Positions 1-27,775 of a stretch of 64,000 nt of DNA are shown piece after piece. Origin of the DNA: Erpobdella octoculata (Eukaryota > Annelida > Clitellata > Hirudinida > Erpobdellidae); NCBI GenBank assembly GCA_963978895.1, contig OZ022242.1:21963129-22027128 (forward strand), given 5' to 3'. Made by a program: the position numbers and the translations under genes. Below the pieces are notes generated by a model. The model did not search any database. It was given only the letters and a program-made list of their open reading frames with translations, and was not told where the DNA came from. Within the stretch, counting starts at the first letter, position 1; each line of letters begins with the position of its first letter.

Positions 1-1372
1 ATCTCGAGCTTGTCTGACTCTGTTGCCGAAAAAGTTCGCAGCTCTTCAACCCATGCTTTTTTGACATGGAAACGACAAAGCAGCACAACACCTTGAGGAA
101 AAACTTTGCCCAAGGCATTAATTTCAGCATAGTCCTTGTCCACCATAAAGCACGAGGACTCCATATTTACATCAACAGCCAAATTTTTGGCCAATAATAA
201 AAATTCTTCCAAATGGGCTTGGTCTTCCCGTGCCAGAAGACCTTGTATGACGGGTAGACCATACCCGTGTCTGTCCACCACAAGCAATGTATAAAGTGGC
301 ATCCCAACATCGTTTACCTGAACATACAATCATTTATACACAACAATTAAATATAATTATTTTTAAATTCCCAACAACTGTGAATAATAGATTACAAATT
401 CAAAAATATTTGAACATATTTAATCTTGAAAAAAAACCTTATACGTCCCATCCAGCATAATGATTTCACCAAATTCTTTAAAAGCCTTCAATTGACTCTC
501 AGTAGTCCAAGCTACACATTGGACGAGTCCTTCTGGTGAAGATGAAACTTTATAGGTAACATCTTCTTTGTTCAGTGCATGGAAAAGGCCTTCTGTAGGT
601 GAGCCTATAAAAATACAGCTGCTACTAGTTAAGCACTTTTATATACTAATAAATATGAATTTTTCGAAACAGTTCCAAATACAATAGAATCAATATTTAA
701 TAATTTGATAAACTGTTATACAAGTTTAATGTAAATAGACATTAAACAGAACCTTTAAACAACTGCTTCTGATGCAAATTGTGGATATCACGTGGCTGGG
801 CCTGAACTCCTTGGGTGTTGAGGTACTGGGCAATCAGTAACGCACTGGCACCATTATCGGACAAAATCTTAGTTTGCTCCAGTAAAATGCCCGTGGGTTT
901 ACGGTTACTGGAATACATCTTAAATTCGCTTGGTCCAATAGCATGACTATGAACAAGATCAAGATTTTTAATCTGATATAATTGGAGTTCTCTGTGATAC
1001 ACCAAGTAGACGGCTGCCTCACATCCACATGGAAACACAAACTGATTTCGTCTGATATTTTGATTTTTTTTCTTGGTCGACTCTTTCTGATGTCCATAGT
1101 GTTTGCACACCCAACTGCAAATATATTAAACTTCACATGATTTGATATTTAAAATAACCACTAATATGCGCACTGACTAACCGAAGTCCGATGACTGCAT
1201 CATCAGGAAGGTTGTTAAACTTTGCTTTGTTCTTGGCCCGCTGATTGTAGGCCTTCACAGTCGTTTTTGTACAAACTCGCATGGGGTGAAAGTTCCCACG
1301 GAAAAACTCGTTGACCTCTCTTGTGGCCTGGTCAAAGGACTGAAACTGCCTACCTACATAAATGCCTGTCAT
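1..1372 (-). CDS. ZSWIM3-like / MULE transposase-type protein, 5' part, cut by the window edge
   Basis: Four exons can be read on the minus strand: 1182-1372 (ATG at 1370-1372), 753-1114, 438-604 and 1-317. All junctions are GT-AG and the phases agree. The protein begins MTGIYVGRQFQSF. It then shows a FAR1-type zinc cluster: WVCKHYGH, FPCGCEAAVYL and LVHSHAIG supply the Cys, Cys, His and His ligands. A Mutator-type RNase-H core follows, with a first Asp in IIMLDGTYK, a second in CFMVDKDYAEIN, and then LLCRFHVKKAW. This order matches ZSWIM3-like proteins and MULE transposases; a SWIM finger would lie beyond the left edge. The introns and open frame fit either a domesticated gene or an intron-bearing MULE. 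The core family is clear; host versus transposon status is not. An upstream non-coding exon is possible because an acceptor sits just before the ATG. Confidence 0.8.
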
Positions 1373-1374
1373 TT

Positions 1375-2350
1375 CTGGAAAAAAAACTTTCAAGTATCAG
1401 TATACAATACAAACTATATCACAATTTAATAGTAATTGAAAAACAAAATGAAAAACTATGTCTTTAGGTATAGAAAAAAATAATAATATAATTAATGTAT
1501 ATAAATATAATTAAATACAAAAATATGAATAAAATTGTTATTTGAAAATATTAAAATGTATGAATATAAAAATTAAAGTAATAAATAATAATTAAAATAA
1601 ATTTAATTAGTCTTTAAAAAATAATATTTAAAATTGAATTGCAATTTATCTGTAGAACTCTTATTCAACATTTAATTAAAACTTACAAAAAAATTAAACC
1701 ATTTTTTTTGCAATTTATTAAAAAATAATTTAATCATTCTTTAAAAATAAAAATTATCAATCAACCAAATTAATAAATAAAAAATAGAGTAATATTAAAA
1801 TAGGTTATAAATAGAAAATGCTAAAATATTTTACTAGAAATAAATATTAATTAATATAAAATAAATTAATCTTTAAAAAATAATATTTAAAATTGAATTG
1901 CAATTATCAATCAATTAAATTAATAAATAATAATTCAAATAAATTTAATTAATTTTTAAAAAATAATATTAAAAAAATTGAAGTGCAATTTATTTAATTA
2001 TTCTGTAGAAAACTTATTCAAAATTAAATTATAACTTATAAAAAAATTAAATTAATAAATAATAATTCAAATAAATTTAATTAATTTTTAAAAAACAATA
2101 TTATTTTTATTTGGCAATTTATTAAAAAATTATTTCGAAATTATTTTGTGGTCTGTTAAAATAAAAATTATCAAAACTTACAATATAAAAACGACAACCG
2201 AAACTTACCCATTTATAAATTCAAACAAAATTAAAATTTAATGTTATTTCAATTATAGCAAATGCCGACGAAATATATTTACCGAAACAATAACGCGTGA
2301 CCTCTGACCTCACAACAAACAACAGATTTTTCGCGCATTTTTACTTTATA
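1375..2350. other. Very AT-rich stretch upstream of the ZSWIM3-like gene
   Basis: Almost pure A/T, with recurring phrases such as aattaataaataataattcaaataaattt at about 1911-1951 and 2045-2085, so part of it is a degenerate tandem duplication. I see no coding signal. It probably holds the 5' UTR intron or promoter of the ZSWIM3-like gene. Confidence 0.4.
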
Positions 2351-2484
2351 TAGGTCGTCTGCGTGTGCAGATGTGATCACTCTACTGATGCTGCTGCTGC
2401 TGCTAGCTCCTCCCAATTAGGTCGTCTGCGTGTGCAGATGTGATCACTCTACTGATGCTGCTGCTGCTGCTAGCTCCTCCCAAT
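2351..2484. repeat. 67-bp unit tandemly duplicated, two copies
   Basis: The unit 2351-2417 is repeated at 2418-2484 with no difference seen by eye. It starts taggtcgtctgcgtgtgcag, contains a (GCT)n run and ends in ctcctcccaat. The perfect identity points to a recent tandem duplication. Confidence 0.85.
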
Positions 2485-2712
2485 AAGGCTAATGAGTGGG
2501 AGGAGTTCCCCCGGAAAATAACTTTTACGGTCGTGAATATACTCTTCCACAAAATATTTATATCCTTTAACCATATCCTTTGATATAAGACATGTATTTT
2601 TCATTTTGAAAAATCTTTCTACGTCTTCAAAAGTAAAATTAGGAACAACCGTAAGGCTCATTTTAATTACAGTTAAATGCTCAACATAAGACCGGAAGTT
2701 AAACATCCCCAT
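2485..2712 (-). pseudogene. Exon-like ORF fragment, unknown
   Basis: A minus-strand frame of about 75 codons reads VVPNFTFEDVERFFKM and later GYKYFVEEYIHDRKSYF. The composition looks protein-like rather than random and the pattern recalls N-terminal regions of YqaJ/SWIM transposon proteins, but I cannot place it. It could equally be a host exon fragment. It abuts the 67-bp tandem duplication and shares its GGGAGGAG motif. Confidence 0.25.
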
Positions 2713-2875
2713 AGCAAAGAAAGCACAAAGTTAGAGAGAATAGTCAATACGGCTGGCTTTTCTGCTACAAATAGAAATGTACGTATATAGATATTAGAAG
2801 TTCTACAAATAAGTTTTTAATACAGGTTTTTAGTCTTGCGTAGCTGATTTCAAATTGACTATCAACACTTGAACC

Positions 2876-4026
2876 AGGGACGTAAATTCAGCATTTTCCA
2901 GGGGGGGGGGGAATTTTCCGCCATTATATAGCTTACTGACAGGGTTACCCGGTGTTGCTCTGGTTGTTTTTTACTTTGTTTACCCTCTTTTCTGCCAATG
3001 AAATATCAAATAAAAAACAGATTTTTTTTAATTTTTAAAAATTTTCTCATCAATGAAGTCTACCAAATGCTGCTCCTGCGGCTTGGATATGATAAGCGAA
3101 TGCTCTCACACGCACATTACCTTTATATCTATATAAATGCGTAGGTACAAGCAGGGAGGGATAGAATGTAAATGTATAACATTAGGGCGCTACATCGTAT
3201 ATAAATTAATACCCTAGCAGCGCCGGGAACTGCTAGTGCATATGGGATCACCCAGTGTTACCTGCCAACCGCACGTGTCTCCGAAATCGGAATGTGCCGA
3301 ACCCTATGACATCCCAGTCGTGAAACTGGTACTCATTCATCGACCAGTGAAGGATGAAAGGCTGAGTTGGCCTGAGCAGTGTGAGTGAATTCCTTGCTCA
3401 ACGAATTACGCCTCGCCGTGACTAAGATTTGAATCTACGACGGCAGGATGATAGCATAACTGCTTTCACCACTGTGCTACGGCGCCTCTTCAATGAAAGA
3501 TACATCTCCCCACCAGAGCATCAATTGATATTTTTTAGGGTATAATACCAATTTTTGGACAAATACTAACTACTGCCCCTCACCGGTCATCAGCTTTTTT
3601 GAAGAGAATGTGAACAAATTCTGAAGTGTATCCCCCCAGGAATTTTTGGATCCGCCACTGGGTATAAGGGGCAAGTACAGGATTAGTAAAAAAAAGTCCA
3701 AAATGGGTGTGTAGAATTTTTTTTTATTTTTGTGTAATAAATAATAATAACTTTGATGTAGACAGCTGTGTGGAAGTCAAAATTATATCAATACCACTAA
3801 TAGGGTAAAGTTACACGGGTTCGCTGATTGTGTTTTGGCATAGAAGACAGCTAAACTTTGAACCAACGCTGATGCACAATTTATTACACCGCATTTATTG
3901 GTAAATCTAGCATCGAGCTCAGAAATAAAATTGTCTATACACGCAAAAAGAAATCCAATACGCATTGAATAATCACCAGGTTAAGTAAGGTTAAAATTAG
4001 CAATTTATGTAATAAACTCTAGGTGC
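2876..4026. mobile_element. Dispersed DNA element 'CAGGGACGTAAATT', copy 1, right end missing
   Basis: The left end CAGGGACGTAAATTCAGC and the following few hundred bases match the copy at 49432-50661, including the G-run, the phrase gacagggttacccg and the 3' part around taataaactctaggt. This copy lacks the right inverted terminus seen in copy 2, lacks a 260-bp internal segment present there, and is interrupted by a SINE at about 3185-3495. It has no coding capacity that I can see. Confidence 0.7.
3185..3495 (-). mobile_element. tRNA-derived SINE inserted in the dispersed element
   Basis: On the minus strand the head (about 3486 to 3410) has a pol III A-box-like TAGCACAGTGG and a B-box-like GATTCAAATC, spaced as in a tRNA. 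A tRNA-unrelated body runs down to about 3190. The host element is continuous on both sides when compared with its second copy at 49.4 kb, so this is an insertion. Exact ends and target duplication are uncertain. Confidence 0.65.
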
Positions 4027-4915
4027 AAAAGAAGTAAAGATAAAAAATAATTTTTTTAAATGCTTTTATTTTGCCTCTTTATCTGAGTCAACGAACTAAA
4101 ATTTTTGAATCTTAAACAACCGTTACGCTCAATCTTGTACTTTTTATTTAATTTTTTTTCTTAATTTTGATTATTACAACTACACTAACTTTCATATAAT
4201 TAATTGATTTAAGGTAGGCAGTCGCACAGTTAAAAATCGCATGAGGACGTACGAGTTTGAGTTGAGCCGTTTATATCTCGATAATTCAGGCGTCTATATA
4301 GGTAGTCTTTGGTTACATCAGGAGACTCGTAAAAAATACGGCATTCAACGAGACCAATGAATACACTTGGCCACGCCTACTTCTCCTAGATATTGCGTCT
4401 GGAAGTTTTGTCCACATTTTATTTTTCTTATAACTTTCTAAATTGGGGTCCCACAACTTTAGTTTTTGTTTCCACGTCTTAAATCGTTATTAATCTATAT
4501 TACTGGAAATTTCCATGGCTATAAAGTGCCCTCAACACCGTAACTTTGACCCACTATTTTGTCAGTCAGAATCGAAAAATGGCGAGCTGAGGGCCATTAT
4601 CATTATCACCTTAGTCCTTAGCTTTCGAATTACTTATTAAACTATTAAAACATTGTTTTTATAAAACTTGTTATGTATATTTATCATTTATGTTTGTTTA
4701 CAACATTTTATCCTTTATTTATAAAAAATAAACGAATTTAAACAAATTTACGTTAAAAACTTTCTTCCAGATTATTTCAAATTTTTTTTTATAGATTATT
4801 ATTCACTTTGAAAAATTAATTGTTTTTATATATGGTTTAATTGGTGTGACTTTAGTGGTTTAAGTGAAAAATGAATAAAACCGTTGAAATCAACGCGTAA
4901 CACAAACATCGTTTA
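4027..4915. other. Unannotated AT-rich intergenic DNA
   Basis: I see no convincing ORF, structured repeat or RNA gene here. Confidence 0.3.
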
Positions 4916-6274
4916 GGGGAGAACCGGACTGAATAGCCACTGTACAAAACGGCCACTGAGATTTTCTCATTTGTTAAATTATTTTTTACGCCCATCTCTT
5001 TTTTAAAATGCGTATATATATGAACTCTTTGTTCAGTGTTGTTCTTTTGTCTCTAGTGTATTTCGTTCAGCATTTATAGAGCTTTTTGTTTTTTCGCACG
5101 AAAAAGTGAAAACGAGTCAGGTCAGAACTATTCTATTCTCATCAAATATTTAAGTTTATATTTTGTAAGATTTTTTTAGTAAATAAAGAGATGTTTGATT
5201 AATATTTTAATCTAAAGTTTGGATGTCAAAAATTATTATTTTGCTCGTAGCAGACTAAAATGTTCGTACATCTCGGTTCGTACTAAATGACCACTGTAAG
5301 GTCGTACTGAATGACCATATTTATTCAGTATTGCTGAATGTTTAAATTTTCATAAATGTGTTTAGGTTCATTATTGATCAAAATGTTAATGTAATATAAT
5401 GAAATTGTTTATTATATTAAAGACATATACATATTAATCACAACTTAATGTTGTTATGGTTATGTTTCAGAATGAGAAACAGACTATCTACAGCTGTGAA
5501 GGGGGGATGGTCCCAAAAAAACATGGAAAGAGCAGTAGAAGATGTTTTGAAAGCTTGCTTGCCAGTTAAATCTGCAGCAGAAAAGCACCAAGTGAGTAGA
5601 ACATCACTGAGGCTAGACTGGATGCAATTCGCAGAGGAGATAGTTTTGAAAGTAAAGCTTATTCTCAATCATCGATGAGAGTTTTCAGTTCAAAAGAAGA
5701 GCTTCAGTTGAAAGAGTATTTAATACATGCCTCAAAAATGGGTTATGGGTTGAGTACACTTAAGCTCCGTTCACTGGCATATGAATTTGCTATCAGACTA
5801 AAGAAGAAGCTACCTCATTCTAGGAAAAGTGTAGAAAGCCCTTGGGTGAAGAAAAAGCAAGCTGGAAAAGACTGGGTGCAAGCCTTTATAAAATGACAAA
5901 ATTTTTTTTTTTTTTTTTAATTAACATTAATAAAGATTTTTCTGTGAAATAAAATATTTTGGCTTACCATTTGTTGAGAATTGTGTCTTCTATAATAAAA
6001 ATTGCATGAGTGGCCATTGAGTACTTGGGGGTGTCCATTCAATACTACCAGGTTGTACTGAATGGCCAGCCAGAAATTTTGGAAGAGGTTGCGTTATTTA
6101 TCGTTTCTTATAAAATTGTTATAATATGAAAAGTTTTAATGAGCGGTTTTCAGTAGTGGAATGTTTTTGCTTTCATTATGTGAAAATTTTTTATTTCTAT
6201 CACTTATAGTTTTTTTGTATGATTGATTTGAATAAAAGTGTAAAATTGTGTGACCATTTGGTACCACTCTCCCC
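4916..6274 (+). mobile_element. pogo/Tigger-like DNA transposon, internally deleted
   Basis: The ends GGGGAGA(A) and (C)TCTCCCC are inverted, and both are flanked by TA (4914-4915 and 6275-6276), the mariner/pogo target. A motif like GTACTGAATGGCCA recurs in both subterminal regions (near 4930, 5280, 5307, 6009, 6034-6070 and 6250), as expected of transposase-binding sites. The interior keeps only the DNA-binding part of a transposase (5471-5896); the DDE domain is absent. Confidence 0.7.
5471..5896 (+). pseudogene. pogo/Tigger (CENP-B-like) transposase N-terminal fragment, frameshifted
   Basis: The sequence after the acceptor-like tttcag at 5465-5470 encodes a psq-type helix-turn-helix (WSQKNMERAVEDVLK ... 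SAAEKHQVSRTSL). One base near 5608 shifts the frame. The second frame (5675-5896) reads MGYGLSTLKLRSLAYEFA and later AGKDWVQAFIK, the standard start of the CENP-B/Tigger second DNA-binding domain. No catalytic Asp residues follow: the frame stops at 5896 and the element ends soon after. Known pogo transposases are about 500 residues; this keeps about 140. Confidence 0.7.
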
Positions 6275-6339
6275 TACAGCGTCTACGTTCTTTCTCTCCT
6301 CTCTCTCCCCTCTTATATCAAGTTTTTTTCAAGCGACAT

Positions 6340-6400
6340 TTATATTTTATATATACATTATATTATATATATAAATATATATACATATATATTAATTTAA
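6340..6400. repeat. AT-rich microsatellite
   Basis: Imperfect (TA)n with scattered interruptions. Confidence 0.5.
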
Positions 6401-6482
6401 TTAGATATTTTCGATTTATAGCGAGTGTTGGATAATTGTGAAGATAATTAAAAATAAAAAATTGTGAAGACTAAAAAGTAGA

Positions 6483-6602
6483 AAATAAAAATAAATAAAA
6501 AAACTTTTTAAAAACTAGTCTTATTATGCACTAAAAAGTAGAAAATAAAATTGTATTTTCTACTTTTTAGTGCATAATAAGATTGTTTTTAAAAAGTTTT
6601 TT
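6483..6602. mobile_element. Near-perfect palindrome, fold-back MITE arms without a core
   Basis: The left arm (aaaaactttttaaaaac, then cttattatgcactaaaaag, then tagaaaata) is followed within a few bases by its reverse complement. Arms are about 50 bp. The arm motif TTTTTAGTGCAT also occurs in the two related fold-backs at about 19690-19875 and 54090-54255. Confidence 0.7.
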
Positions 6603-7484
6603 TATTTATTTCTATTAAGACTTGGTCCGCTTCTTTTATAGGCAGAAAATTACGGGCATGGCTTGTAATTTAAGCCGGAACCGGCCCGTTTCATAAGCAC
6701 AAAAGTCGAGACCTGGCCCGGTCCGCGATGAACTGGACCCAGCCAGTTTCAACGGGCACACAACCTCAAAGCTTGTAAACTATTTTTTTTTAATAATGAA
6801 AGACGTATCTTATTGTTTTTTTGAAACCTAAAAAACTGAATTTTTATGTTTTTACATTTCCTGATGAGTTTTCAAGCAAATAATCCTATTTCCCACCCAT
6901 TCTCCCAAAAAAATTCTTGAAAAAATTAATATAGAAAAGTTTTATGAAAAACATTTGGCAGCAGATTTAGCTCATCAAACTAAAGATTTAAACTTCTGTC
7001 AGCTCTAATGTTAATAAACCACTGAATGTCGATTAAAATTCGGGAGATATTACCGAATTTGATTTTTTCATATTAGACTTAAGGTGAAGGCTGCATTTCT
7101 TTACACAGAAAACAAATAAAATTAGAAATGTTGAGAAAGATCCTTTAAACTTTTTGTGTTAAAAAAAACAAGAATAGACCATAAACAAGTAAATTAAAAA
7201 CGAATTTTTAAAACCCAATGCTTTTATATGTAATTAAAACACAAATTTTGCAATCAATTTTTTCTTATATTACTCTTTTATTTTATATTAAAGTCGAAAT
7301 ATCTTAATTATATCGAAATATCGAAATTAATTAAAATTAACTAAATTAATTGACTTATTGTAAAACTAATAATTGAATATTGCATTGTCTTCTATTTTGA
7401 GCATGTATGCAAAATTTGAAAAAAATCTATCATCAGGAAGTGACTCAAAAATTGATTGCAAGATTTGAAACAGACAGAGAAACA
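6603..7484. other. Intergenic DNA with a GC-rich hAT-like terminal fragment
   Basis: Positions 6627-6775 are GC-rich with repeated ggcccgg/ccggaacc words and end in a string resembling a hAT terminus (gggcacacaacctc). The rest is AT-rich and shows nothing. Confidence 0.3.
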
Positions 7485-7801
7485 AACAGAGACGACGAGT
7501 TAATAAAAGCATTGGTAATAAAAAGGCTTTTTTTAGTTCTAGAGTGGTAAATCTATGGAATGACTTGGACGATGACACTGTAGCATCTGAGACTACCACA
7601 TCTTTTAAAGTAGCGCTATCCAGGCATGTATACTGATTTTTATACAAATTATTTATTTTTTATTAGTTTATTTATCTATTATTATCATTTTCATTTATTT
7701 TATTTTATTCTATTTATTATTATTTTTATTATTATTTATTTATTTTTAATTCGAAGTAGTTGTCTATAGCCGTAAAGTCTTCTAAACCACTATTATAAAC
7801 G
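7485..7801 (+). mobile_element. LINE (CR1/L2-like) 3' end
   Basis: One frame reads KAFFSSRVVNLWNDLDDD and TTSFKVALSRHVY then stops at about 7634. This is the conserved last segment of CR1/L2/Rex-type ORF2 (the family pattern is FFS-RV-N-WN-LP ... FK-L). About 165 bp of 3' UTR follows and passes directly into the (TTATC)n tract, as CR1/L2 elements end in short tandem repeats. Everything upstream of the C-terminal segment is missing, consistent with 5' truncation. Confidence 0.7.
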
Positions 7802-8721
7802 TTATCTTATCTTATCTTATCTTATCTTATCTTATCTTATCTTATCTTATCTTATCTTATCTTATCTTATCTTATCTTATCTTATCTTATCTTATCTTAT
7901 CTTATCTTATCTTATCTTATCTTATCTTATCTTATCTTATCTTATCTTATCTTATCTTATCTTATCTTATCTTATCTTATCTTATCTTATCTTATCTTAT
8001 CTTATCTTATCTTATCTTATCTTATCTTATCTTATCTTATCTTATCTTATCTTATCTTATCTTATCTTATCTTATCTTATCTTATCTTATCTTATCTTAT
8101 CTTATCTTATCTTATCTTATCTTATCTTATCTTATCTTATCTTATCTTATCTTATCTTATCTTATCTTATCTTATCTTATCTTATCTTATCTTATCTTAT
8201 CTTATCTTATCTTATCTTATCTTATCTTATCTTATCTTATCTTATCTTATCTTATCTTATCTTATCTTATCTTATCTTATCTTATCTTATCTTATCTTAT
8301 CTTATCTTATCTTATCTTATCTTATCTTATCTTATCTTATCTTATCTTATCTTATCTTATCTTATCTTATCTTATCTTATCTTATCTTATCTTATCTTAT
8401 CTTATCTTATATTATCTTATCTTATCTTATCTTATCTTATCTTATCTTATCTTATCTTATCTTATCTTATCTTATCTTATCTTATCTTATCTTATCTTAT
8501 CTTATCTTATCTTATCTTATCTTATCTTATCTTATCTTATCTTATCTTATCTTATCTTATCTTATCTTATCTTATCTTATCTTATCTTATCTTATCTTAT
8601 CTTATCTTATCTTATCTTATCTTATCTTATCTTATCTTATCTTATCTTATCTTATCTTATCTTATCTTATCTTATCTTATCTTATCTTATCTTATCTTAT
8701 CTTATCTTATCTTATCTTATC
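7802..8721. repeat. (TTATC)n pentanucleotide tract, about 184 units
   Basis: 920 bp of uninterrupted TTATC, with a single visible variant base at 8411 (A for C). It starts at the 3' end of the LINE fragment. On the minus strand each unit carries an AGATAA/GATAA core. Confidence 0.97.
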
Positions 8722-9372
8722 TTTAAAAGTAAACATGACCTAATATATGAAATAAAATTTTAATTATATATTTGCAGTTCATATTTTTTCCGGCACCCTT
8801 GATTTGTTGTCAGCCGTGACAACCCGGTTGGGAAGCACTGACTTAAGTTATAATAGCTACGCACATTTGAGATTCTGATGCTACTCAACGCTGCGTTACT
8901 CAATTACTCAAAACTTAATATTCTGACCTAGTTAACTATTGACCTAATAATTGTTTGGTTAAAAACAATTTAATGCTCAGACTCGTAAGCATTACTAGTT
9001 TTTTTTTTAAAAGAAAAACTGCAGACTATAATAATCTACTTTTCATGACTTAAAAACAGTGTTGACAACTTGTAATGCTTATGGGCCTTTGATATATTAT
9101 TTCAATTGTTTAAATTTTAAGACTCACCTAACGTAATTGTTATTAAATGTCAAAGTTAGTCACACAACGGAACGACAACGATGAAAACTATTTTTGGAAA
9201 CAAAAGTGCATAGATTATTAGAAAATGTTTGAAAATGATACTTCGACACTATTAACACCCACCCACCAAAGTTTGGATACCCTCAGGAAATTGCTGAAAT
9301 GACGCTCCACAGAATGACAAATTTTCTGTAATTTTCTGGAGGAAACTCCTTCTCGTTTTTAAGGCGGTTCTC
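8722..9372. other. Intergenic DNA with one hAT-like terminus
   Basis: At 8814-8842 the string ccggttgggaagcactga reverse-complements to TCAGTGCTTCCCAACCGG, a typical hAT (Zaphod/Charlie-like) end. No partner end was found. Positions 9228-9310 share a phrase (caaagttt ... ttgctgaaatgac) with 19165-19205, so another dispersed repeat is present. Confidence 0.35.
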
Positions 9373-10290
9373 AGGCTTTGATAAAGAAGGAGGGAAAAAT
9401 AAGCAGGGTCAATTTATGACCCGTGGCAGAAAATATTTCAACATGGGCGGGGGGGCAAGCTTTTTATTTTTTATCTCTTTGCCTCTTCTCTCATATTCTC
9501 TTTCCAGATTATTCTTTTTTCCCCAAATTTGTGTGGGGTCTTGGGACTCAATAGAGTCCCAAGAAAAATTTTGAAAATTTTTGTTTAAAATTAGGTATAT
9601 AGAGTACAATTTTACTTAACTTTATTTTATTTTACATCATAATAAATATTCCAAAATGTTTTAAAAACACGCTGAAAATTGCAAAAATGCTTTAGTTGGA
9701 AAGGTTTATATCTCCAATACAGCCAAACTGTCATTGTTGATAAAAAATTTTGTACCTTTAAAACTTTGCAGAAAAAGTTGGAAGCAATTGTATGAAAATG
9801 AGAGAAGACAATCAAACAATGGTCATTCATCAGTAAAAGACCTCAGTAATGTTTTTTGGAGGCCTATTTAAACAACTATACATGAGCTTATCAACTACTA
9901 CAAGCTGAAATAAATATTATACTTAGAATAAACTATTTAACCAGTAGTGGATCAGTAATTCTGGATAATTTTCACGCATCAAAGTGTTTAGAGAAACGTG
10001 AATGGAGTAAAAAGTAGAGCATCTGGGGGATGCATTCCCAAAGATAACGATGATGATGATATCGATATGAAAATAGAAGGAGTCATAGTTGTTACAATTA
10101 ATTATAAATGTTTTAATTATAAATGTGTTTTCAATTTTTTTCTAAAAAAAATTAAACAAGAAATCCAGGGGGGGGGGGGGGGCAAATTTTCTTCCCCTGC
10201 AGGCGCCCATGTATTTCTATATTTCCTACATACTGCTATTTCAGTTTTAAAATCCTATGTGTAGAAGATTAAAAACTACAATTATAAAAC
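9373..10290. repeat. Dispersed repeat (family also at 20.7 and 60.4 kb) split by a nested element
   Basis: Positions 9373-9440 (ataaagaaggagggaaaaa ...) and 10211-10290 (cctacatactgctatttcag ...) together match the continuous copies at 60413-60545 and 20742-20860. The DNA between them is a later insertion. Confidence 0.55.
9440..10211. mobile_element. Nested DNA element with CATGGGCG inverted ends and G-runs
   Basis: The insertion starts acatgggcgggggggcaagc and ends with gcaaattttcttcccc then tgcaggcgcccatgt, so the ends are inverted (CATGGGCG/CGCCCATG), each next to a long G-run. No transposase is visible. Its position inside a repeat with intact relatives elsewhere marks its limits. Confidence 0.5.
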
Positions 10291-10504
10291 AAATTTTTTG
10301 AAAGAAAAGCTCACTGGGTTTTAGATTATCTTTAATTTGGAGGACTAGAATTTACCTCCTTTCTTGCGATTTTTTTTGAAAAAAAAATCATTAGGAGCAC
10401 TACAGTATCCCACCCCCAGTCATCAACTTTTGTGGAAGTCTAAAAAGGGGTGACATCATTAGCTACCGCACTAGTTGACATCAGCATTTGTGAAGCTACT
10501 GGCC

Positions 10505-10770
10505 ATAAGACTTTTTTTTCTGCAACAAACTGTTGTTTACATAATCATTGTTCTAAACGACTACAATAATTTGTTGTTCACTGTTCTATAACAGACTGGT
10601 GTTCACATGAACACTGTTCTACAACAAACTGTGATTCACATGATCACGGTTCTACAACGACTACAACAATTTGTTGTTCACATAATCACTGTTCTATAAC
10701 AGACTGTTGTTCACATGATCACTGTTCTACAACAAACTGTGGTTCAAATGATCACGGTTCTACATGTTTG
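10505..10770. repeat. Degenerate minisatellite, about 33-bp unit
   Basis: Repeats of a unit like actgttctacaacaaactgt plus tgttcacatgatc run for about eight copies with substitutions and small deletions. Confidence 0.7.
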
Positions 10771-11448
10771 TTCTTAAACTTCCGTTTGTCGAGTTGATCA
10801 CGAGTTTTGTTGAAGATCACGAAACGTTAAGAAAAGTCCACCAGAGCTCTTCATTGTCGTGCTGATAGGCACCTTAAGAATGAATAAACTATCGCTTAGT
10901 GGCTGAGCATTATTAGCGATTCATCGCTGACGTGCACTACAGAGAATTTAATGTGTGTTACCTCACACTTCTCATATGGGAGATGATGATGATGATGGTG
11001 ACGAATCATTCATTCGATAAATATAATAACAACAAGTATTAATGACTTGATATTTATTCGTTCATTAAAAATTATTCACCTGGATTGTAAACACGTGGCT
11101 TTGGAATAATAATAATAATAATAAAAATAATAGTACTAATAAAACTTCGTCGAAATGTCGGGTAGGCTTGTATTTTTTTAAAGTTTTCTGATCAATTTTG
11201 TTCATCAATAGTTGTTGATAAACTAAAAAATAGTAAATAAAAACAACTTTCACTAATTTAAATGTGCTTTAAGACTTTAGATATAATTATGTATATATAA
11301 ATATATTGAAAAACATTTATAAAAACGTTTGATCATTTTAGAAAGTTTCTGAGACTATGAATTTTATAGAGTTAACCAAAATAAATATCGTTTTTCATAA
11401 AGAAGGAAATCCAAGATTAAATCATAACATTTTTGAAATCACAAACAG
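10771..11448. other. Region upstream of the first recognised SHANK-like exon
   Basis: The run gatgatgatgatggtgacg at 10983-11003 resembles a non-LTR (RTE-like) tail. The first SHANK-like coding exon with its ATG should lie here or further upstream, but I could not identify it. The rest is AT-rich. Confidence 0.3.

Positions 11449-27775
<16,327 letters not shown>

Noticed and set aside
7802..8721. Telomeric repeat or CRISPR-like array
   Set aside because: The 5-bp unit is uninterrupted, has no spacers, is not a known animal telomere unit and is attached to a LINE 3' end.
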